Part shown: piece after piece, positions 1 to 13,316 of the stretch
Layout of the letters: every line of letters starts with the position of its first letter
Position numbering within the stretch: position 1 is the first letter of the stretch
Source: Pelodera strongyloides
Lineage: Eukaryota > Nematoda > Chromadorea > Rhabditida > Rhabditidae
DNA: 64,000 nt
Reading direction: 5' to 3'
Assembly (NCBI GenBank): GCA_036852015.1
Contig: JAANDG010000136.1
Span: forward strand, 124,001 to 188,000
Made by a program: the position numbers and the translations under genes
Notes under the pieces: generated by a model
Told to the model about the DNA's origin: nothing
The model's database searches: none
Seen by the model: the letters and a program-made list of their open reading frames with translations, nothing else

Positions 1-25
1 ATATATATATATATATATATATATA
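1..25. repeat. (AT)n microsatellite
   Basis: Pure alternating AT at the window edge, ending shortly before a splice acceptor, so it lies in an intron of the gene cut by the window start. Confidence 0.9.
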
Positions 26-52
26 ATACCAAAAAAATTAAGAATTTTGCAG

Positions 53-678
53 AAATTCGAGGAAGACAATAAGCAGATCGTAATTGCTTTCACTGTCTAC
101 GATGCCATCCCTAATATGTACAAATCTTGTGAGGAATTCAAAAAGAACCCACAGGAGAAGCCCGTTATCAGATCATGGCTCAAGGATATCATGGTGAGGG
201 ATTAAAGTGAAGTACCGGCCGGTTTTCGAAACGCATTGTGGACACCAGCATTCTTATGCAGCTTATGCAAATACCATAAATTAGAATAAAAAAATCGAGG
301 TAAATTCGAGCAAAATAGCACAAATACGTAAGAATTCAGTAGTCCATGATGCGTTTCAAAAACCGACCGGTATATCGCTTTAAAATGACTTTTCAAGCAA
401 ACTGAAGAGAAGTCGTTATATTTATATGAATGCTCACCGGAAATTCAAAACTTTTTATGGGAATATGCTATTGTTCATTCTTTCTATGGGTTCTACAAAA
501 AGAATATAAAACAACATGGCTCGAATATGAAACACAAATAAGGGTAGTTTCCGTGAATAAAAAATATTCAAATTTCCCTAATAAGAAGATTTTTCAGAAA
601 TTTGACACTATCACGACGGAGATGTGCAACACTACCATTGTGGACAAACTTGAATCAAAACCACTGTCTGGTAAATAA
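53..678 (+). CDS. 3' end of an unidentified protein gene (two last exons)
   Basis: Two exons fit together: 53-193 (acceptor TTTTGCAG, donor ATG/gtgagg) and 598-678 (acceptor TTTTTCAG, stop TAA). Both are read in phase 0 and give the last 73 residues of a protein continuing left of the window. The visible part is charged and soluble, with two cysteines (YKSCEEF and TEMCNTT) and no membrane segment. The stop overlaps an AATAAA signal at 674-679, which supports a real 3' end. The intron between the exons holds a TTAA-flanked foldback element (202-383). I do not recognise the family. KFDTITTEMC loosely recalls KFDTLPSVC in the secreted protein at 9420-13316, but this is too weak to call homology. 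Confidence 0.55.
202..383. repeat. TTAA foldback MITE, family B
   Basis: The ends are inverted copies of AAAGtGAAgTACCGGCCGG, a diverged version of the family B terminus, flanked by TTAA on both sides. It sits in the intron of the preceding gene. It has no coding capacity. Confidence 0.75.
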
Positions 679-1317
679 AATTGCAGCAGAGTAAATTGTT
701 CTCAATCGCTGTCCTATTAGATTCTCATTACTACTTTACTACTAAAGGCCAACAAAGGGGTCAGACATACCGACATACGCATGCGTCGATTAGTTTACAA
801 AAAACCCCTGGAGTGTAAGCGGAGGTGTCCGGCAAGCCATCACGAAACAATATATATATATATATATACGATAGAGAAAGTACAGAAATAAAGTGTAGTT
901 AACTCGCTCACCCGAGAATTTGGACCGAATTGCGTTGCTGTCGACTCTGAAATAATATATTTGGTGAAATACAAAATGAAGCAAAAATCTGTTTTCTAAC
1001 CCCGGTATAATTTCTAGCCGATCAGCACGAGCACGCAAAGACGTGCGTCGCAGCACCATTTTTTGTTGATAATACGTAAACTTTAAATTGTATGTGTGTC
1101 ATGGTTAGTAGATACATTATGAACTTCGTGAGCGTTGCGAGCAGCACCCTTTCACTGAAGAAGCGATTTTAAAGCGGAGTGACATGTGGTTTCGAACGTA
1201 CGACTTACGTTTGCAAACGATACAGTATCGATGAACTTGATCCTGCATTTCACCCTCACCGGTGTTCAAACGGCTAGCGGAGAGCAGTGGACAGGAGAGA
1301 AGCTGAAAATATAAAGT

Positions 1318-1372
<55 letters not shown>

Positions 1373-3078
1373 GCGAGAAAGGGAGAGAGAGAGAGACGGA
1401 AAAAATGAGGGATATAATGGCCCAGAAGTTGTATACTGTAATATACAGTGGAGAATCGATTGTTTTGTGCGCAAGGCAAGGGTGGTGTCATCACATAAAC
1501 CACAAAAATTTAAGCAACTAGAAATACCTCATAATTTGTTGATGTATCCGAAGTAAATTGACACATTTTACCGTTTGAGTGGAAATATGCAACCTGAACA
1601 GGAAACATTGGTGAGATATGACTTCATACTCTCGAAGGAATGAGAAGGAGAATTTGATGGCAGGCTCATCTCCTTACCGTTCCCAATTTTCTGCTCTGTC
1701 TATTTTAGCATGGGAGGGTTTCTCGATCGCGATTCTATAGCCTCCACGGACAGGTGACCTCCCGACAACTCACACTATGACTATAATGCTAACAGATAGA
1801 AGGTATAATCAGAGCTTCTTCCGACTCCAAATATAAGTTTCAAAAAGACACGAATCAAAGTGCTAATGCGTTAATTGCAAAAAGTTATCTTGGCAAGAAC
1901 CCACATCACATCTCCTAGCATAGCACAAGAGTGCACATTGCATAAACGAGGATGCGGTCACGCGATCGGTTAAAAGATCACTAAGGGCTTCAGGAAGCTC
2001 GCTGCCCCTGAGGACGTCTACCCGATTGGAGCAGCCTAAATAGAATATTCTGTGATTTTTTCAGGATTTCAGATTAATGAGGGTAAACAATACGGGTAAG
2101 AAAATACCCATATTGTTCCCTGAGAAAACTAGAAGGTTATGCATTCATGACTGCAAAAATCGCAGTCCAGAATAGGCAGACATGGACACGTTGTAGAATA
2201 TATGGGTGCAAGATAATCAGAAAGGATAGGACGAAAAAAATTTTTGAGGAATTTTGAGCATATTTTTTTCGTGAATAAGAATAAAAATATTAATATTAAT
2301 TAGTGCGAACAACTCATACATAATGCATACCCAAATCCTCCGATAGAGCGGTACTTTTCGTGAAGCAAATGAAGAAGGTTATCACCTGTACAACATGTTG
2401 AATCATCTGAAAGGTGCTGGGATAAATATAGAAATTTCGATAACCACCTTACATAACACTTGATCAAAGAAACAGCAGGTAACATACAGGAAAGAGTGAA
2501 AACAATAATACGAATACCTACAACATGCGACATGCGCACGCTTATGACGAATAGGAAATGATGAAATTACATAGAAACATATAATCTGAAGTCTGAAGGC
2601 TTTCAAACGTTGGGAAGTTTTAACGTTGGGAAGGCTTTCAAAAAAAAAGCCGGTGATAAGGGTTTATTTCAAAACAAAAGATACATTCGTATTAGAAACA
2701 AATATAGTATTAAAACGACCATAGCACGCAGAGTAAAAGTGTAAAAGGGGTCAAGATGCTATTTCGTATTTCTCGGATAAAGGGTTTATGGGTTATGGCT
2801 GAACAAGATTTGCTTCAAAAACCTATAAGTTTCCTCAAGTTTGCCTTCAATACTGGAAATAACAGGCAGAAAAAAAGGAAATATTTCATGCGGACGCTAA
2901 ATAGTGCCAGGCTCGCTTAGAAAATTTTCCAGTACATTAAAATAATCTGTGAAAACATATACTGCCTGGGAAAATCCACCCGCGATACAAGATATTTTAT
3001 CTTTTATGCTGAAAATCATTTTGTTTGGGTGTTTGGGCATGCTTGATTTATGGCGCTAGAGGTTAGAGCTAGAGTTCC
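679..3078. other. intergenic, no gene recognised
   Basis: I see no exon chain with matching phases on either strand. It holds a short TA tract near 849-868, a (GA)n tract at 1321-1397 and a half family-B-like end near 1168. Open frames over the GA tract are low-complexity artefacts. Confidence 0.6.
1321..1397. repeat. (GA)n microsatellite
   Basis: Near-perfect GAGA run, interrupted by a few GGGAGA and GCGAGA units. Confidence 0.95.
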
Positions 3079-3480
3079 TTTAAAGGGACAGGCCCATCAA
3101 ATTAAACCTATGTTGGCGAGATGTTCAAACTGTTTACAAAGCATTTTTATTACAATATATACAAACAAAATTTCACCTTCATTCACCCTGGGACACTTTT
3201 TTCCGATGCGCTCAACTCATATGTACACCGTAAAGCTGCAGATTTCAAAGCCGTATACGCAAATTTTGATAGCAGTCTAATTTTACGATAAATTTGCATA
3301 GGCAACTTGGAAATTTCCGTTTTACGGTGTACATATGAGTTGAGCGCATCGGAAAAAAGTGTCCCGGGGTGAATGAAGGTGAAATTTTGTTTGTATATAT
3401 TGTAATAAAAATGCTTTGTAAACAGTATGAACATAGGTTCTCGCCAACATAGGTTTAATTTGATGGGCCTGTCCCTTTAA
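3079..3480. repeat. long foldback element, family A
   Basis: The ends read TTAAAGGGACAGGCCCA and its reverse complement. The two arms are about 170 bp each and pair over nearly their whole length, with a short spacer near 3270-3300. TTAA flanks both ends. Other copies are at 20402-20821 and 37500-37951. Non-autonomous; no protein is encoded. Confidence 0.85.
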
Positions 3481-5569
3481 ACCAATTAAAAACACATTTT
3501 TTGGGTGTTCTTATACTGTATGTAGAAATATACCCAGTGGGAACTTGAAAATGTTGCGCATCGTATTCATGTAACTTGTGAGACAAACACTGAATGAAAG
3601 CGAGTAAGCCAGAATTGATGAAGGAATATTCATAATCATAATTCATAATATATATAAAAAGAATAATATGCGTACAATCGACCCATGTCCTCTGAACGGT
3701 TTTTATTGCTAACAAGTCACCTATTTTTTCATGCCCTTGCCCTTATTTTAGAAAGAAATTAAAATTTAGCAAATTGAGCGTTCGCCTTTTCATACGTTTT
3801 CATGCAAACAGCTTACTTTTCACTTTTTACTATCTAGTTACCGGCGCTTTCTACGGCAATTAAAAATTGAATCGGGGTGTGAAAAGCAGTTGGTAGTAGT
3901 ACAAAGCGGCGTTAAAAAGCCGTGACAACGCCCGAATACCGGACGGTCAGTGACATTGGGTAATTTACTGGGAGCTCAGGGAAATTCTGCCCGGGGAGCT
4001 TTGCTAAATAAAAGGTTGAAGGCTCAGGCCCATATGGCAAAGGTCTCCTTGTGTTTTTTTTGTTTGAAATCTACTGAAAAATAAAGCTATCTATCCAAAA
4101 GTATAACGTTCGAACTTCGAGCGACCCGCATTTCATACCGTAAACGAAGTCGCCAAAAATCAACAACAAAAGAGCTATGATCATTGGATATAAACAGTTG
4201 AAGCGAATACAATGCCTGAAGCAATAATAGTTTTGTAGATATGATAAATCGATTGTAGTTCGTAGTCCAATACATTGGACATTTAGTGATTTTCAATTTT
4301 TAACCGTAGTGCTGACGGGATTTCGAACGCGCGTCTCAGCGTAGAGGTCAACAAAAAAGGTGCATTTTCCACAGATAATTGACCACTAAATTCCCGAACA
4401 AGGTTACGAATCTCTTTGACAAAAACGGATTCCGAATCAGATGCATACGAAAACTATACTTTTTTATATATAAAGAAGACGAGATAAACATTTAATTAGG
4501 TTTAATCTAAGACAATACAAGAGGGTCATATGTCGCTTGTGGGATTTGAGAATTTTGAAGAAAAAGTAAATCCCGTGAGGAACAGGCTTGTGAGTTCACT
4601 AAATTTTCCGTAGAAAATCCTCATGGCGCGAGTCTGTAAAAACAGAGACAATTAGAGTCGCTACTTGGGAAAAGGTGTGAGAAAGTCGCTCAGGGTTTAA
4701 CCATAAAGTTACCTATAACGAAACAAAGAAACAATAAATGGATAAGTAATATTAATATAAAAACTATATTAGAAAAAATAAGCATTCTGTATAAGAAATA
4801 AATTAACTGACGTAATACAATTCAATATCAAGCTCTAGCTTGTAACCCGTTCCGGCCCCTAAGCCACAGTAAATATGCAACGTTTTCTGAAGAGCCATAA
4901 AGCGGTACTACACGTGGATTTTAGATATACCTTTGACACACATATATAACAAAGCCTATAACCTATAACTCAGCTAGTGGGAAAGTTGTTTTGAAACAGT
5001 TTCAAAACACGCAATATATTTTGACTTCACTCCTAAAACGTGTTCATTATTGGAAAAAAATTGCAAAAAAATCTACAACAATTTTTTAATTCGATTAATT
5101 CTAGTTGGCAGCATCAAGAAGAAAAACTTGTGGAATCGTACAATATGGAAACCTTTTGGAAAGGTATCAAGCGAAATTTATTCCATAGCGCCAATGTGCA
5201 AACGCCGTGTAAGCAAACATGTAAAGTTGTACTTGTATACCGTGTTATTCTCCCTAGCTCTTACACTCTCACCCCTATCTCTCTCTTCCTCTATATCCCT
5301 CTCTCTCTCTCTTTCTCTCTCTCTCCTTCTATCTCTTCGAGAAAACGACATGTTTTAGTTTGAAACGAGCAAGCTCCCGAGACTGGTAATAAACGCTTAT
5401 GAGGCGAGAAGATGCTAGTGCAAGGTCGAGCTATGATCGGCGAAATAAGCCGTGAGCCTGCTATGATTTAATGGTTCAAACCTCCGACCCCGAATTAGCA
5501 AAGTGCCCAATGATTTTCTCAAAATAGGGAAGCATAAATACCCTGGCTAATAATAGGGAACTCGCTGAT
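3481..5569. other. intergenic, no gene recognised
   Basis: AT-rich sequence without a convincing exon. It contains a CT-rich tract at 5262-5335. The overlapping open frames around 5040-5360 run into that tract and show no splice or family support. Confidence 0.55.
5262..5335. repeat. CT-rich microsatellite
   Basis: Imperfect (CT)n with CCCTAT-type interruptions. Confidence 0.85.
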
Positions 5570-6065
5570 TTAAAGGGATATGTTCACCTCGAATTGCACC
5601 TTTTTTATAATTTATATTGATAGTATGACGTATGACCTATGATGGTGAAAATGCGAAAATTTCAGTAAATTTCCTTTGCTCCCCGATGTAGGAGTCTAGG
5701 AGAGCTTGCTCAAAAGCTAAACTACCTCGAATTTATAAAAAAAAATTGGAGTACCGCAGCCGTGGTAAGTGGGAAATAGCGTAGCAGGGCTGGGACGCTA
5801 GAAGATACAGGGCTCTTTTATCATCCTCTGTCTATCACAACAATCTCTGCACCTCGAACCCTGTCACGCCATTTCCCTTTCCCATTTAGCTAGGCTACTC
5901 CAATTGTATTATAAATTGGAGGTAGTTTAGCTTTTTGAGCAAGCTGTCCTACTTCGGGGGGCAAAGGAAATTTACTGCAATTTTCGCATTGTGAAGGTTT
6001 TCGGCCATACTATCAAGAGAAAGCATTCAAAAAAGGTGCAAATCCTAGTGAACCTATCCCTTTAA
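5570..6065. repeat. foldback element, family C
   Basis: The left arm begins TTAAAGGGATATGTTCACC and the right arm ends GGTGAACCTATCCCTTTAA-like (diverged), with about 180 bp of inverted similarity around a roughly 135 bp core. The same arms bound the much longer element at 53558-56224. Its right TTAA is shared with the next element. Confidence 0.8.
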
Positions 6066-6240
6066 GCGAAATACCGGCCGGTTTTTGAAAAACATCGAGT
6101 ACACCAGCGTTCTTATACAGCTTATGCTTATGCAAAAGGATATATGAGAGTAAAAAATCGAGCTGAATTCGAGCAACTTAGCATAAATACCTAAGAATTC
6201 AATCGTCCACGACGCGTTTCAAAAATCGGCCGGTAACCGG
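6062..6240. repeat. TTAA foldback MITE, family B, right end lost
   Basis: Begins TTAAGCGAAATACCGGCCGG and contains the inner inverted arm (AAAATCGGCCGGTA), but the terminal ATTTCGCTTTAA is missing, so the right end is truncated. It directly abuts the family C element. Confidence 0.7.
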
Positions 6241-9200
6241 CCTGTAAGATGTCCGAATGCAATTTTATTCCTAGCGCTAAAGAAATACGTTGCAAGTATG
6301 CAATAAGAGCACCAAACTTTGCCAGTTTTCGTTTTTATGTGCCTCATGGTTCTAAACACCGGTAACACGGTCATAACATACATATAATATAGAGAAGGCA
6401 AAGGGTCCGGGAGAGTGGTAAAAAGATGCGTATTATTCAAATAACACCATAATAGGTAAAAACCCGCGTACCTATGGTGTTGCCCAGCCCTTGAAAGGAT
6501 AAAGATACTTAGAAAAAGTTACCGCGCATAAGCATAAGCACATAAAAAGGTCTGATTTTATGCACTAAATTCCCAATAAGGAAGTGAAAGTTGTTGTGGA
6601 ATGGCTGCTTTATCACGTTATCATTTTGAAGGCCGCGCGCCTCCTGCGGCAGTTAATATGCGCATATTGGGTCTATTGCCGCGCGCTTCAAGGACATTTG
6701 AACTAATTGAAAGTCTAAAGTCTAAAGCCAAAGGATGAGGATGACGGGCAATGGATTATCTGTATACCTAACTTGATGATTCTTTTAGTCAGTGTGAAAA
6801 TGATTTTAAAAAAAACTGTTTTAAATTGTCAGAGAGTGTAAGTTACACACTCGGACAATTAAAATATTACAATGTGTAATATTTTTAATGTGTCATGTTC
6901 AGAAGATGAGCGCAGTTCTGATGAAACTGTGAGGTTTTTCCTGAAAACGTGGCTTACGTGTGGCACACTTTTTGGGAGTGTGCCAAAGCAGGTGAGAGAA
7001 AGATTGAGCTTGTGCGCAATTTGTGCTGCAACTGCGCCGCACACCCTTTCGCGCGTTCCTCGCGCACTACCGCATACCCCTGGCGCGAATTTTATCCGTT
7101 CGAAAAGTAATGGCAGACACCATTCGACTTGATAATGAGTGACAAAACATATCTCTGAAGCATTTCCTTTCTGAATAGTATACCAATAATGTACGCATGA
7201 AAACCAATGTCCTTGGTATATTAGCTCGTAAAGTTGGGTAAAAAATACTTTAATGGATCTAATCAATGGGTGATTTTATGTACAAATATGCCTAATGGGT
7301 AGGGAACGGCAATGTTCTACTATATTATATCCATTTTTTTCAATAATATTCGTATCGGTGATTTTGGTGATGGAGATATTTAACATATTTTTCAAAACCC
7401 GGCCGATATTGGATTGGCTGTATGTTCTGAAAGTCTTCACAATCTTGATAAAAATGCAATTTTATATAGTTTTATTCTCACATGTTCTATTTTATTAAGT
7501 TTGGCCTGGCATAACTAACAACGGATATGGATATGATGTTACAACAGACCATTCATTATTCATTATTCTTTCCACTATGATTCCGTTTTCAAGCTCTTCA
7601 AACCCATATTCAAGTCCCAAAATTGCTACTTTCTTCGTTCAACTGAAGATGCGCCCAAAGTGGGAGTTTTGTTTGGAAACAACTCAAAAAGGCATATATT
7701 TTTGTCTTCTTTGTGCTTCTTTGTCGTGTGGAACAACGCTCCATTTAACAGATATTCTGTGTCGCCCTAGAACGCATCCAACTGGTAATAGGGGCGTCTT
7801 GGGTCACAGAAAAAAAGGGAAAAGTTCAGAAAAATAAAAGAAAACACACAGAGTTAAAGCAGGCAACTGGGTTAACCAGTATTTTGATGTTTATCCTTTG
7901 GAACTAATAACAATAGTTGATAACTCTAGATAAAACTGAATAGGATAGACAAAACGCATCAGATCACTGGGAAAATAAGAGATTTCAAAATTCCACTGTA
8001 CAATTAGTTTACGATCAAGGGCAAGGATAACGTTCTTTATATGTCTTTGAGTGACCAAACCAGACCTCTGGTCCTGATACGAACATAGTTATAGTTTCAC
8101 TCCAAAGATGTTAAAAAAAATTCTGAGCCGAATTTCCTGAAAGTACTCAGGTTCCCAGATGTTCCCAAACTTCACCTACACTGCCCAAGGATACTATTTC
8201 CTCACCAGGAAAACCTCCCCAATGGAATTAGCATAAAGTCAACTTATGAATCTTACATTTGGGTGGCTTCTGAGTTTCTAAGGTTAGTGTCCCAGGACCG
8301 CCCCTCACTATGTATGACTTTGTCACCGCACCATGTCCCCTTTTCGGGGCTGATTCCTCAGGGGGTCAGTGCTTTTAGTGGCCTCCTATTCATTTAGTTA
8401 TGTACGCCTGACTTATATGCATATTGGCGGGTGCAGGATTTTATCACTCTGTAAAGCAATAAAAATGTGAGGTTATGTATGGATGTATGTTTGTATGTCC
8501 GTATGTAACGCTTCCACAATAAGTCCAAATATGATATCACAAATTGCACTAGTTTGAAGTTTTAAGTTTGAATAGAATGTATAACGTGATATTGGGAAGA
8601 TGTCTTCTCCTAAACTCAATACATGCATTTCATTCAAAGCATTACAGATAGCCAATAAAACTATTGAATGTCACTATGCAGCTTAGGCTTATGCTTAGGC
8701 TTAAGACTATAGAATGTCATGATGCTGCTTAGGCTTAGGCTTAGGCCCAAAACTATAGGATGTCATCATGCTGCCTATTAGAGCTTGTTTCATTCTTATA
8801 ATATTTCAGCCTTATTTTTTTCATAGTGGCTGGAATGTTTCTTATTTTCATTTCAAATTTCAAATTCCACGCGAATTTTCCCCATTTTTTTTTCGTAACC
8901 ACCTCCGGAGATGATATTTCTATCTTCTTTTTGGGAAAGGACTCAATTCCCTGGGACCTCGGAATAGAGATGCCCCTCGGTCCCCTTTTTGATATGATTT
9001 CATTGCCTTTTTATGAACTCTCTATCTTTCTCTCTTTCTCTCTTTCTCTATTTCTCTCTCTACTTTACGCTCTCCGTATTTCTATACCAAACTTGTCACT
9101 CGTGCCTTGGACATAAGCTATGAGAAATATATATTTACATTCGCTTATCACAATTTCCATGTTGTTGTTCGTCCAAAGTTTTGCGCGGAACTTTTATCAA

Positions 9201-9419
9201 TTTAAACTATCATCTCCTTCATATTTTACAGTGATGAGAAGAGTTTTGACTGTTTTCTACACTTAGTAAACCTAAAACCTAATAAATTACAAAAACTTTT
9301 AATTGTAACTGTACCGAATTTGAATTCCCGCGCTAATGACATTTCCAATTTTGTATTTACATTCTTAGGTTACGGTAATACTTCCAACATTTTGCAGGTA
9401 TCTTCTCCACTGTAATGCG
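6241..9419. other. intergenic, no gene recognised
   Basis: Contains a GC-rich patch around 6940-7110 with open frames on both strands but no consistent splice chain, a CT-rich tract near 9010-9062 and a telomere-like tract (8682-8752). Nothing that I can call a gene. Confidence 0.5.
8682..8752. repeat. interstitial telomere-like repeats (TTAGGC)n, degenerate
   Basis: Repeated GGCTTAGGCTTAGGC units mixed with variants (GCTTATGCTTAGG), in two clusters separated by a short duplicated stretch around CTATAGAATGTCAT. Confidence 0.8.
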
Positions 9420-12400
9420 ATGACCGACTGGATCTTTCTATTTTTGCTCTCTCTGCATCTGTCATCGTTTTGTAAAGCTCAGTCACCTACCGTAGCTCCG
9501 GTAACTTCAAAAGTCAACCAATGCGTGCTAAGATGTAAAGACAACCACATGAGAGAGGTTGGCTTATCGGCTGCATATGATATAAAAACTATATTTTATG
9601 GTAATTAAAACAATTGTGGAGGAGAAACGCCACGCGCGGAGTGTCGAAGTTCGCACAGTCGCCAATAAACATCACAGTAGTGAACTCTGCGTGGGTCTCG
9701 TCATTTCTTGCCTGAAATACACGGTCCGGTGTTTTCCGTTATCAGTTAGCTGGATTCGATCATAGCATCTTCGCAACCGAAATTCCAACCAATGTACTAT
9801 AATGCTTATCCTCTAATGGGAATGCTTGGTCTGTCGGGAGTAGGAGTCGGACCGACGAGCGGTCTTTTCACGACCAACCATGAGAATAAGTCAAAGCAAA
9901 GTCAAAATAGAATAGGTAGAATCTTCGAGCTTAGTACGTCTCCCGATAAGACAGATTGGACAGATGTAAACCAAATCTAAAGTCAAAAGGAACGTTTCTT
10001 TTCAGATGGACAACGAATGGACGAGCGATTTCACTTTTCCAATTCTTAATCTTCTGAAGACTTCGGGAAGTGAAGATGCGGCATATAATAAGGCCAGAAA
10101 TATATGCGAGTAAGTTTTTCCTTTCCATTCTGTTCAATTGACGCGCGCCTGCTAATGACTAGAAATTGATGCATAACTGTGGGATAGTTTGTCGCTTGTC
10201 TAGCCAGTATACATTCGTCCTGAAGCACTGTATAGCATTGCATGCACTCCCTTTCATCGTCTTTGAATAAACCATATTCTGTGGCGCACAATTTTTCACT
10301 ACTTACCTGAGAAACATGCCCGATCAGAATCATAATTTCATTACTTTATTCCGAGTTTTGACTCTCTCTCTCTCTCTCTCTCTTCCTATTTTCTCTCTCT
10401 CTCTCCCGTTTCTCCTTTCCTCTCTCTATTTCTAATTCCTCTTTCAGTCTTTCTTATTCCACTCCATTAGTCCTATTCTACAATTTTCATTCTCTTCTCT
10501 TAATGCCCTCAAAGTGCCACACTTCCGTTCCTTCACCAAAAACGAAACACAAAAGTTTGTTTCCAGGACTTTGGTTTCAAATCAGTGACTTTTGTTGCTG
10601 GGATAAGGCCAATGAAAAATAATTACGTTGATTTTATCTGATTGAACATATATTGCCTAAGCTTTGGCTTGGGCTTAGGCTTAGGCTTAGGCTCAGCAAA
10701 CGTGATCCCCACTCTTGGTCGTCCATGTTGTTTCTTTTGAAGTGTACTAATATTATGCATGCGTGAGATATGCCTAGGTAGGATAGCATCTCCTCTTTGC
10801 AGTATTTTGAATATGCTCAGCGAGGAGTAATCCAATTTCTAGCATAGTAATGCATTGAGAGATAGATATATTCTGTATCTCGAGGCCCCATAAAAAATCC
10901 AAAAAGGGTGGGTTATAAAACGCAACTTTCATGGACATAGGTGTAAAATAACATAACTTTAATTCTTTTTATTAGGAATTAGCGGGGAAAAGACATCTTC
11001 TATTAGTGTTAGCACACACTTGTTTTTTCTTCTATCGATATAGGTCTCGCTAATCCACTGCCTTTTATCCGTGTTCTGAAATGTATTGCTATGCTGGCAA
11101 TATATAAAAAAGAGTGATTAAAAAGACGCAGACCTTCGGAGAAGAACCAAAAAGGGCTAGGCGCTCTACCCCAAATTGCATACGCTTCCGCTTAGATGAA
11201 AAGCTTCAGTGGCGCCTGTAGGAAGTCTCATGAATGTTCTTTTCCATAGTCGCAGGTGTCATGTGTCATGTGTCATGTCGGGTCCGCATGGCACGTGTCA
11301 AAGCTACCGCCAACAAACACATTTAAAGGTAACGCCAGAGGTAACGCCTTGTAACTTTCAGAGGTAACGCCTTGCTGGAGTCATGTCTGAGCGCTTGCAA
11401 TGCTTCCCAAGAAGTAAGGATCCTGATTGAGGGACTACGATCGTGGAAGGATACTTGTATTAATCTTGACGGTAGGTTGGAGGCTTCTGCCATGCTTAGG
11501 GTTAAACGAAGACTTGGTGTTATTCCCACAAAAAAAGGGCTGTGTTAGATCGGCTGACAATCAGCAACAATGGTTTACAAGCGTGTAGCATTTGCAACTT
11601 CACTTAGTCTTGGGCTTCACTTAGTCTTAGTCTTCACTTAGTCTTAGGCTTCACTTAGCCTTATTAGGAAGAGCCCTGGGGAAACCTCATTTGAATAACC
11701 ATGCCACATATAACCCGAAACATTTCAATGAACTTGGAAACTAATTGCGATGTTTCTGGGCTATACATTAAAAATCTCATTCGGAGTAATTATCAGAACT
11801 TTTTTTTTTAGAAATTAGAGGAGAATTCCCTTGCTGGAGGAAACATGGCTCCAAATTATCGACTGCTTGCTCCGAATCGACGGATAAGCTAAGGTTGGGT
11901 TCAGGTTTAGATTGAGAGAGAGAGTAGGCGAGGGGATATGCAGAGATAGAGAGTGAGAGATAAAGAGATAGAGAGAGAGAGGAATATAGGGTACTAATAC
12001 TTAAAGAGTAATATTCTAACACGAAACAAAACCAACTTTAGAAAATCAATGGAACAATTCGCCGTCAACATGACACTTCCCGTTTTGGAGACCGTTTGCA
12101 TGTGAGTATTTTTATTTATTTATTTGAGATTGTATTCGGTTCCAGTATACTGTATACCGTGTGTTTGAACCAATGCGCCTATGCTAACTGTCCTTTTTAG
12201 AAAAACTCTGTTAAATTTAGAAAATACGACGAGTTTACCCAATGCTTCGTTGCTGAGTACAAGGAATCGTGTGGACTGCACTCGGAAAAGGTAATTCTTC
12301 AACGCGAAACTTTGGCCGGAGCGCGGCCTACAAAAAACGGGTGAGCCCACGCATGGCGGCCCACCCATTTCGGGCCTGGTGTAGGCCGCGCATCGGTCAA

Positions 12401-13316
12401 GTTTCCTCAGTGTTTACATACATTTCTTGGAGTAATAAGCTCAACTTGTGCAATTCACAAAATGGGATTTTGGGAAAAATAAGATAGAAACTCTGACGAG
12501 TGCTTGACGAGACCAACCGTTTTCTTGGTGCTCTGGGAGTCCAGGAGCACTGATATTGACGTCCACGGCGTCCTTCTTCCACACCTCGGATTGCTCAGAG
12601 GAAAGACATTAATGAATTATTCTAATGAATTATGTTTAGCTTACCGAACAGATGTTCTCCACCAATAAGAAGGCAATGTTCAAGATGTTGACGTTAAAAT
12701 TCGACACGTTGCCATCGGTTTGCGAAGACAGCCTTTTATTGTCCAGGAGGCATCTACCGGACATGATGCAATTTGAAGAGTTATCCAGCCTTTCTAATAA
12801 GGCACATCAACGGCTCATCATGACCGTGTGTTCGATAAGCATGCTAAGTTGGTCGTTCTTTAAACTTTGTCTTTAGATGGTTTGAATCTTACGTTAACGA
12901 TGTATACAATACATTCTCAGTCAGTAGCTGACCTACGGCATCCTTTTTTGTCGAATTTTTTTCCTGAGTGAGTCCTGTTATTTCATATCAAATTAAATAT
13001 TTTACACAGCTTGAATTTCCATGTATGAGCTTGAGTGAATCAATATGCTTGTGAGCAAGGTAAATCAACATGCCTAGAAAAGTATTTTTATGTTTTCTTG
13101 ACTGCAGTGCTGTTTGCCTCCGTACTAGATTACTTCGATAATGAATTTCAGAAGAATACCCTTTACAGTAAGCCAATTTTCCGTAACGTGCAACCGGACA
13201 GGCTTGCAATTATTTTGTATATAAAGCTTTCTCATATGATCTACAAAATTCTTCCAACACTCAAAAAGGTACTGCCTTCCTGTATCTCATAATATATCGG
13301 AACTCTTTTAGGATGA
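9420..13316 (+). CDS. secreted eight-cysteine nematode protein
   Basis: Proposed exons: 9420-9557, 10006-10109, 12042-12101, 12221-12290, 12652-12825, 13010-13034, 13108-13167, 13312-13316; total 636 nt (211 aa). It begins with a signal peptide (MTDWIFLFLLSLHLSS). After that come eight cysteines (NQCVLRC, NICE, TVCI, TQCF, ESCG, SVCE, FPCM), an even number expected of a disulfide-bonded secreted domain. The spacing loosely recalls Cys-rich nematode secreted domains of the T20D4.11/DUF19 kind; this is an impression only. Weak points: the first donor (GAG/gttggc) is poor, and a better one (ATG/gtaatt at 9600) breaks the phase unless an exon is missing. The end is also open: exon 5 could instead read through to a TAG at 12874-12876 (198 aa). 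Confidence 0.6.
9918..9978. repeat. fragment of an inverted-repeat element (family E)
   Basis: The stretch with ATCTTCGAGCTTA and CAGATTGGACAGATGT recurs as part of the element at 29193-29302. It lies in the first intron of the secreted-protein gene. Confidence 0.5.
10361..10440. repeat. CT-rich microsatellite
   Basis: (CT)n with TTCC interruptions, in intron 2 of the secreted-protein gene. Confidence 0.85.
10657..10695. repeat. interstitial telomere-like repeats (GGCTTA)n
   Basis: Five to six GGCTTA-type units with one GGCTTG variant. Intronic. Confidence 0.75.
11908..11981. repeat. GA-rich microsatellite
   Basis: Imperfect (GA)n with GATA interruptions, about 60 bp upstream of an exon acceptor at 12041. 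Confidence 0.85.

Noticed and set aside
1117..1556. Overlapping open frames on both strands (Ser/Leu or Arg/Glu runs)
   Set aside because: Produced by the (GA)n tract at 1321-1397.
6859..7266. 135-codon frame on the minus strand and an overlapping 86-codon frame on the plus strand
   Set aside because: Both cross the same GC-rich patch, neither has start context, splice sites or a domain I recognise.
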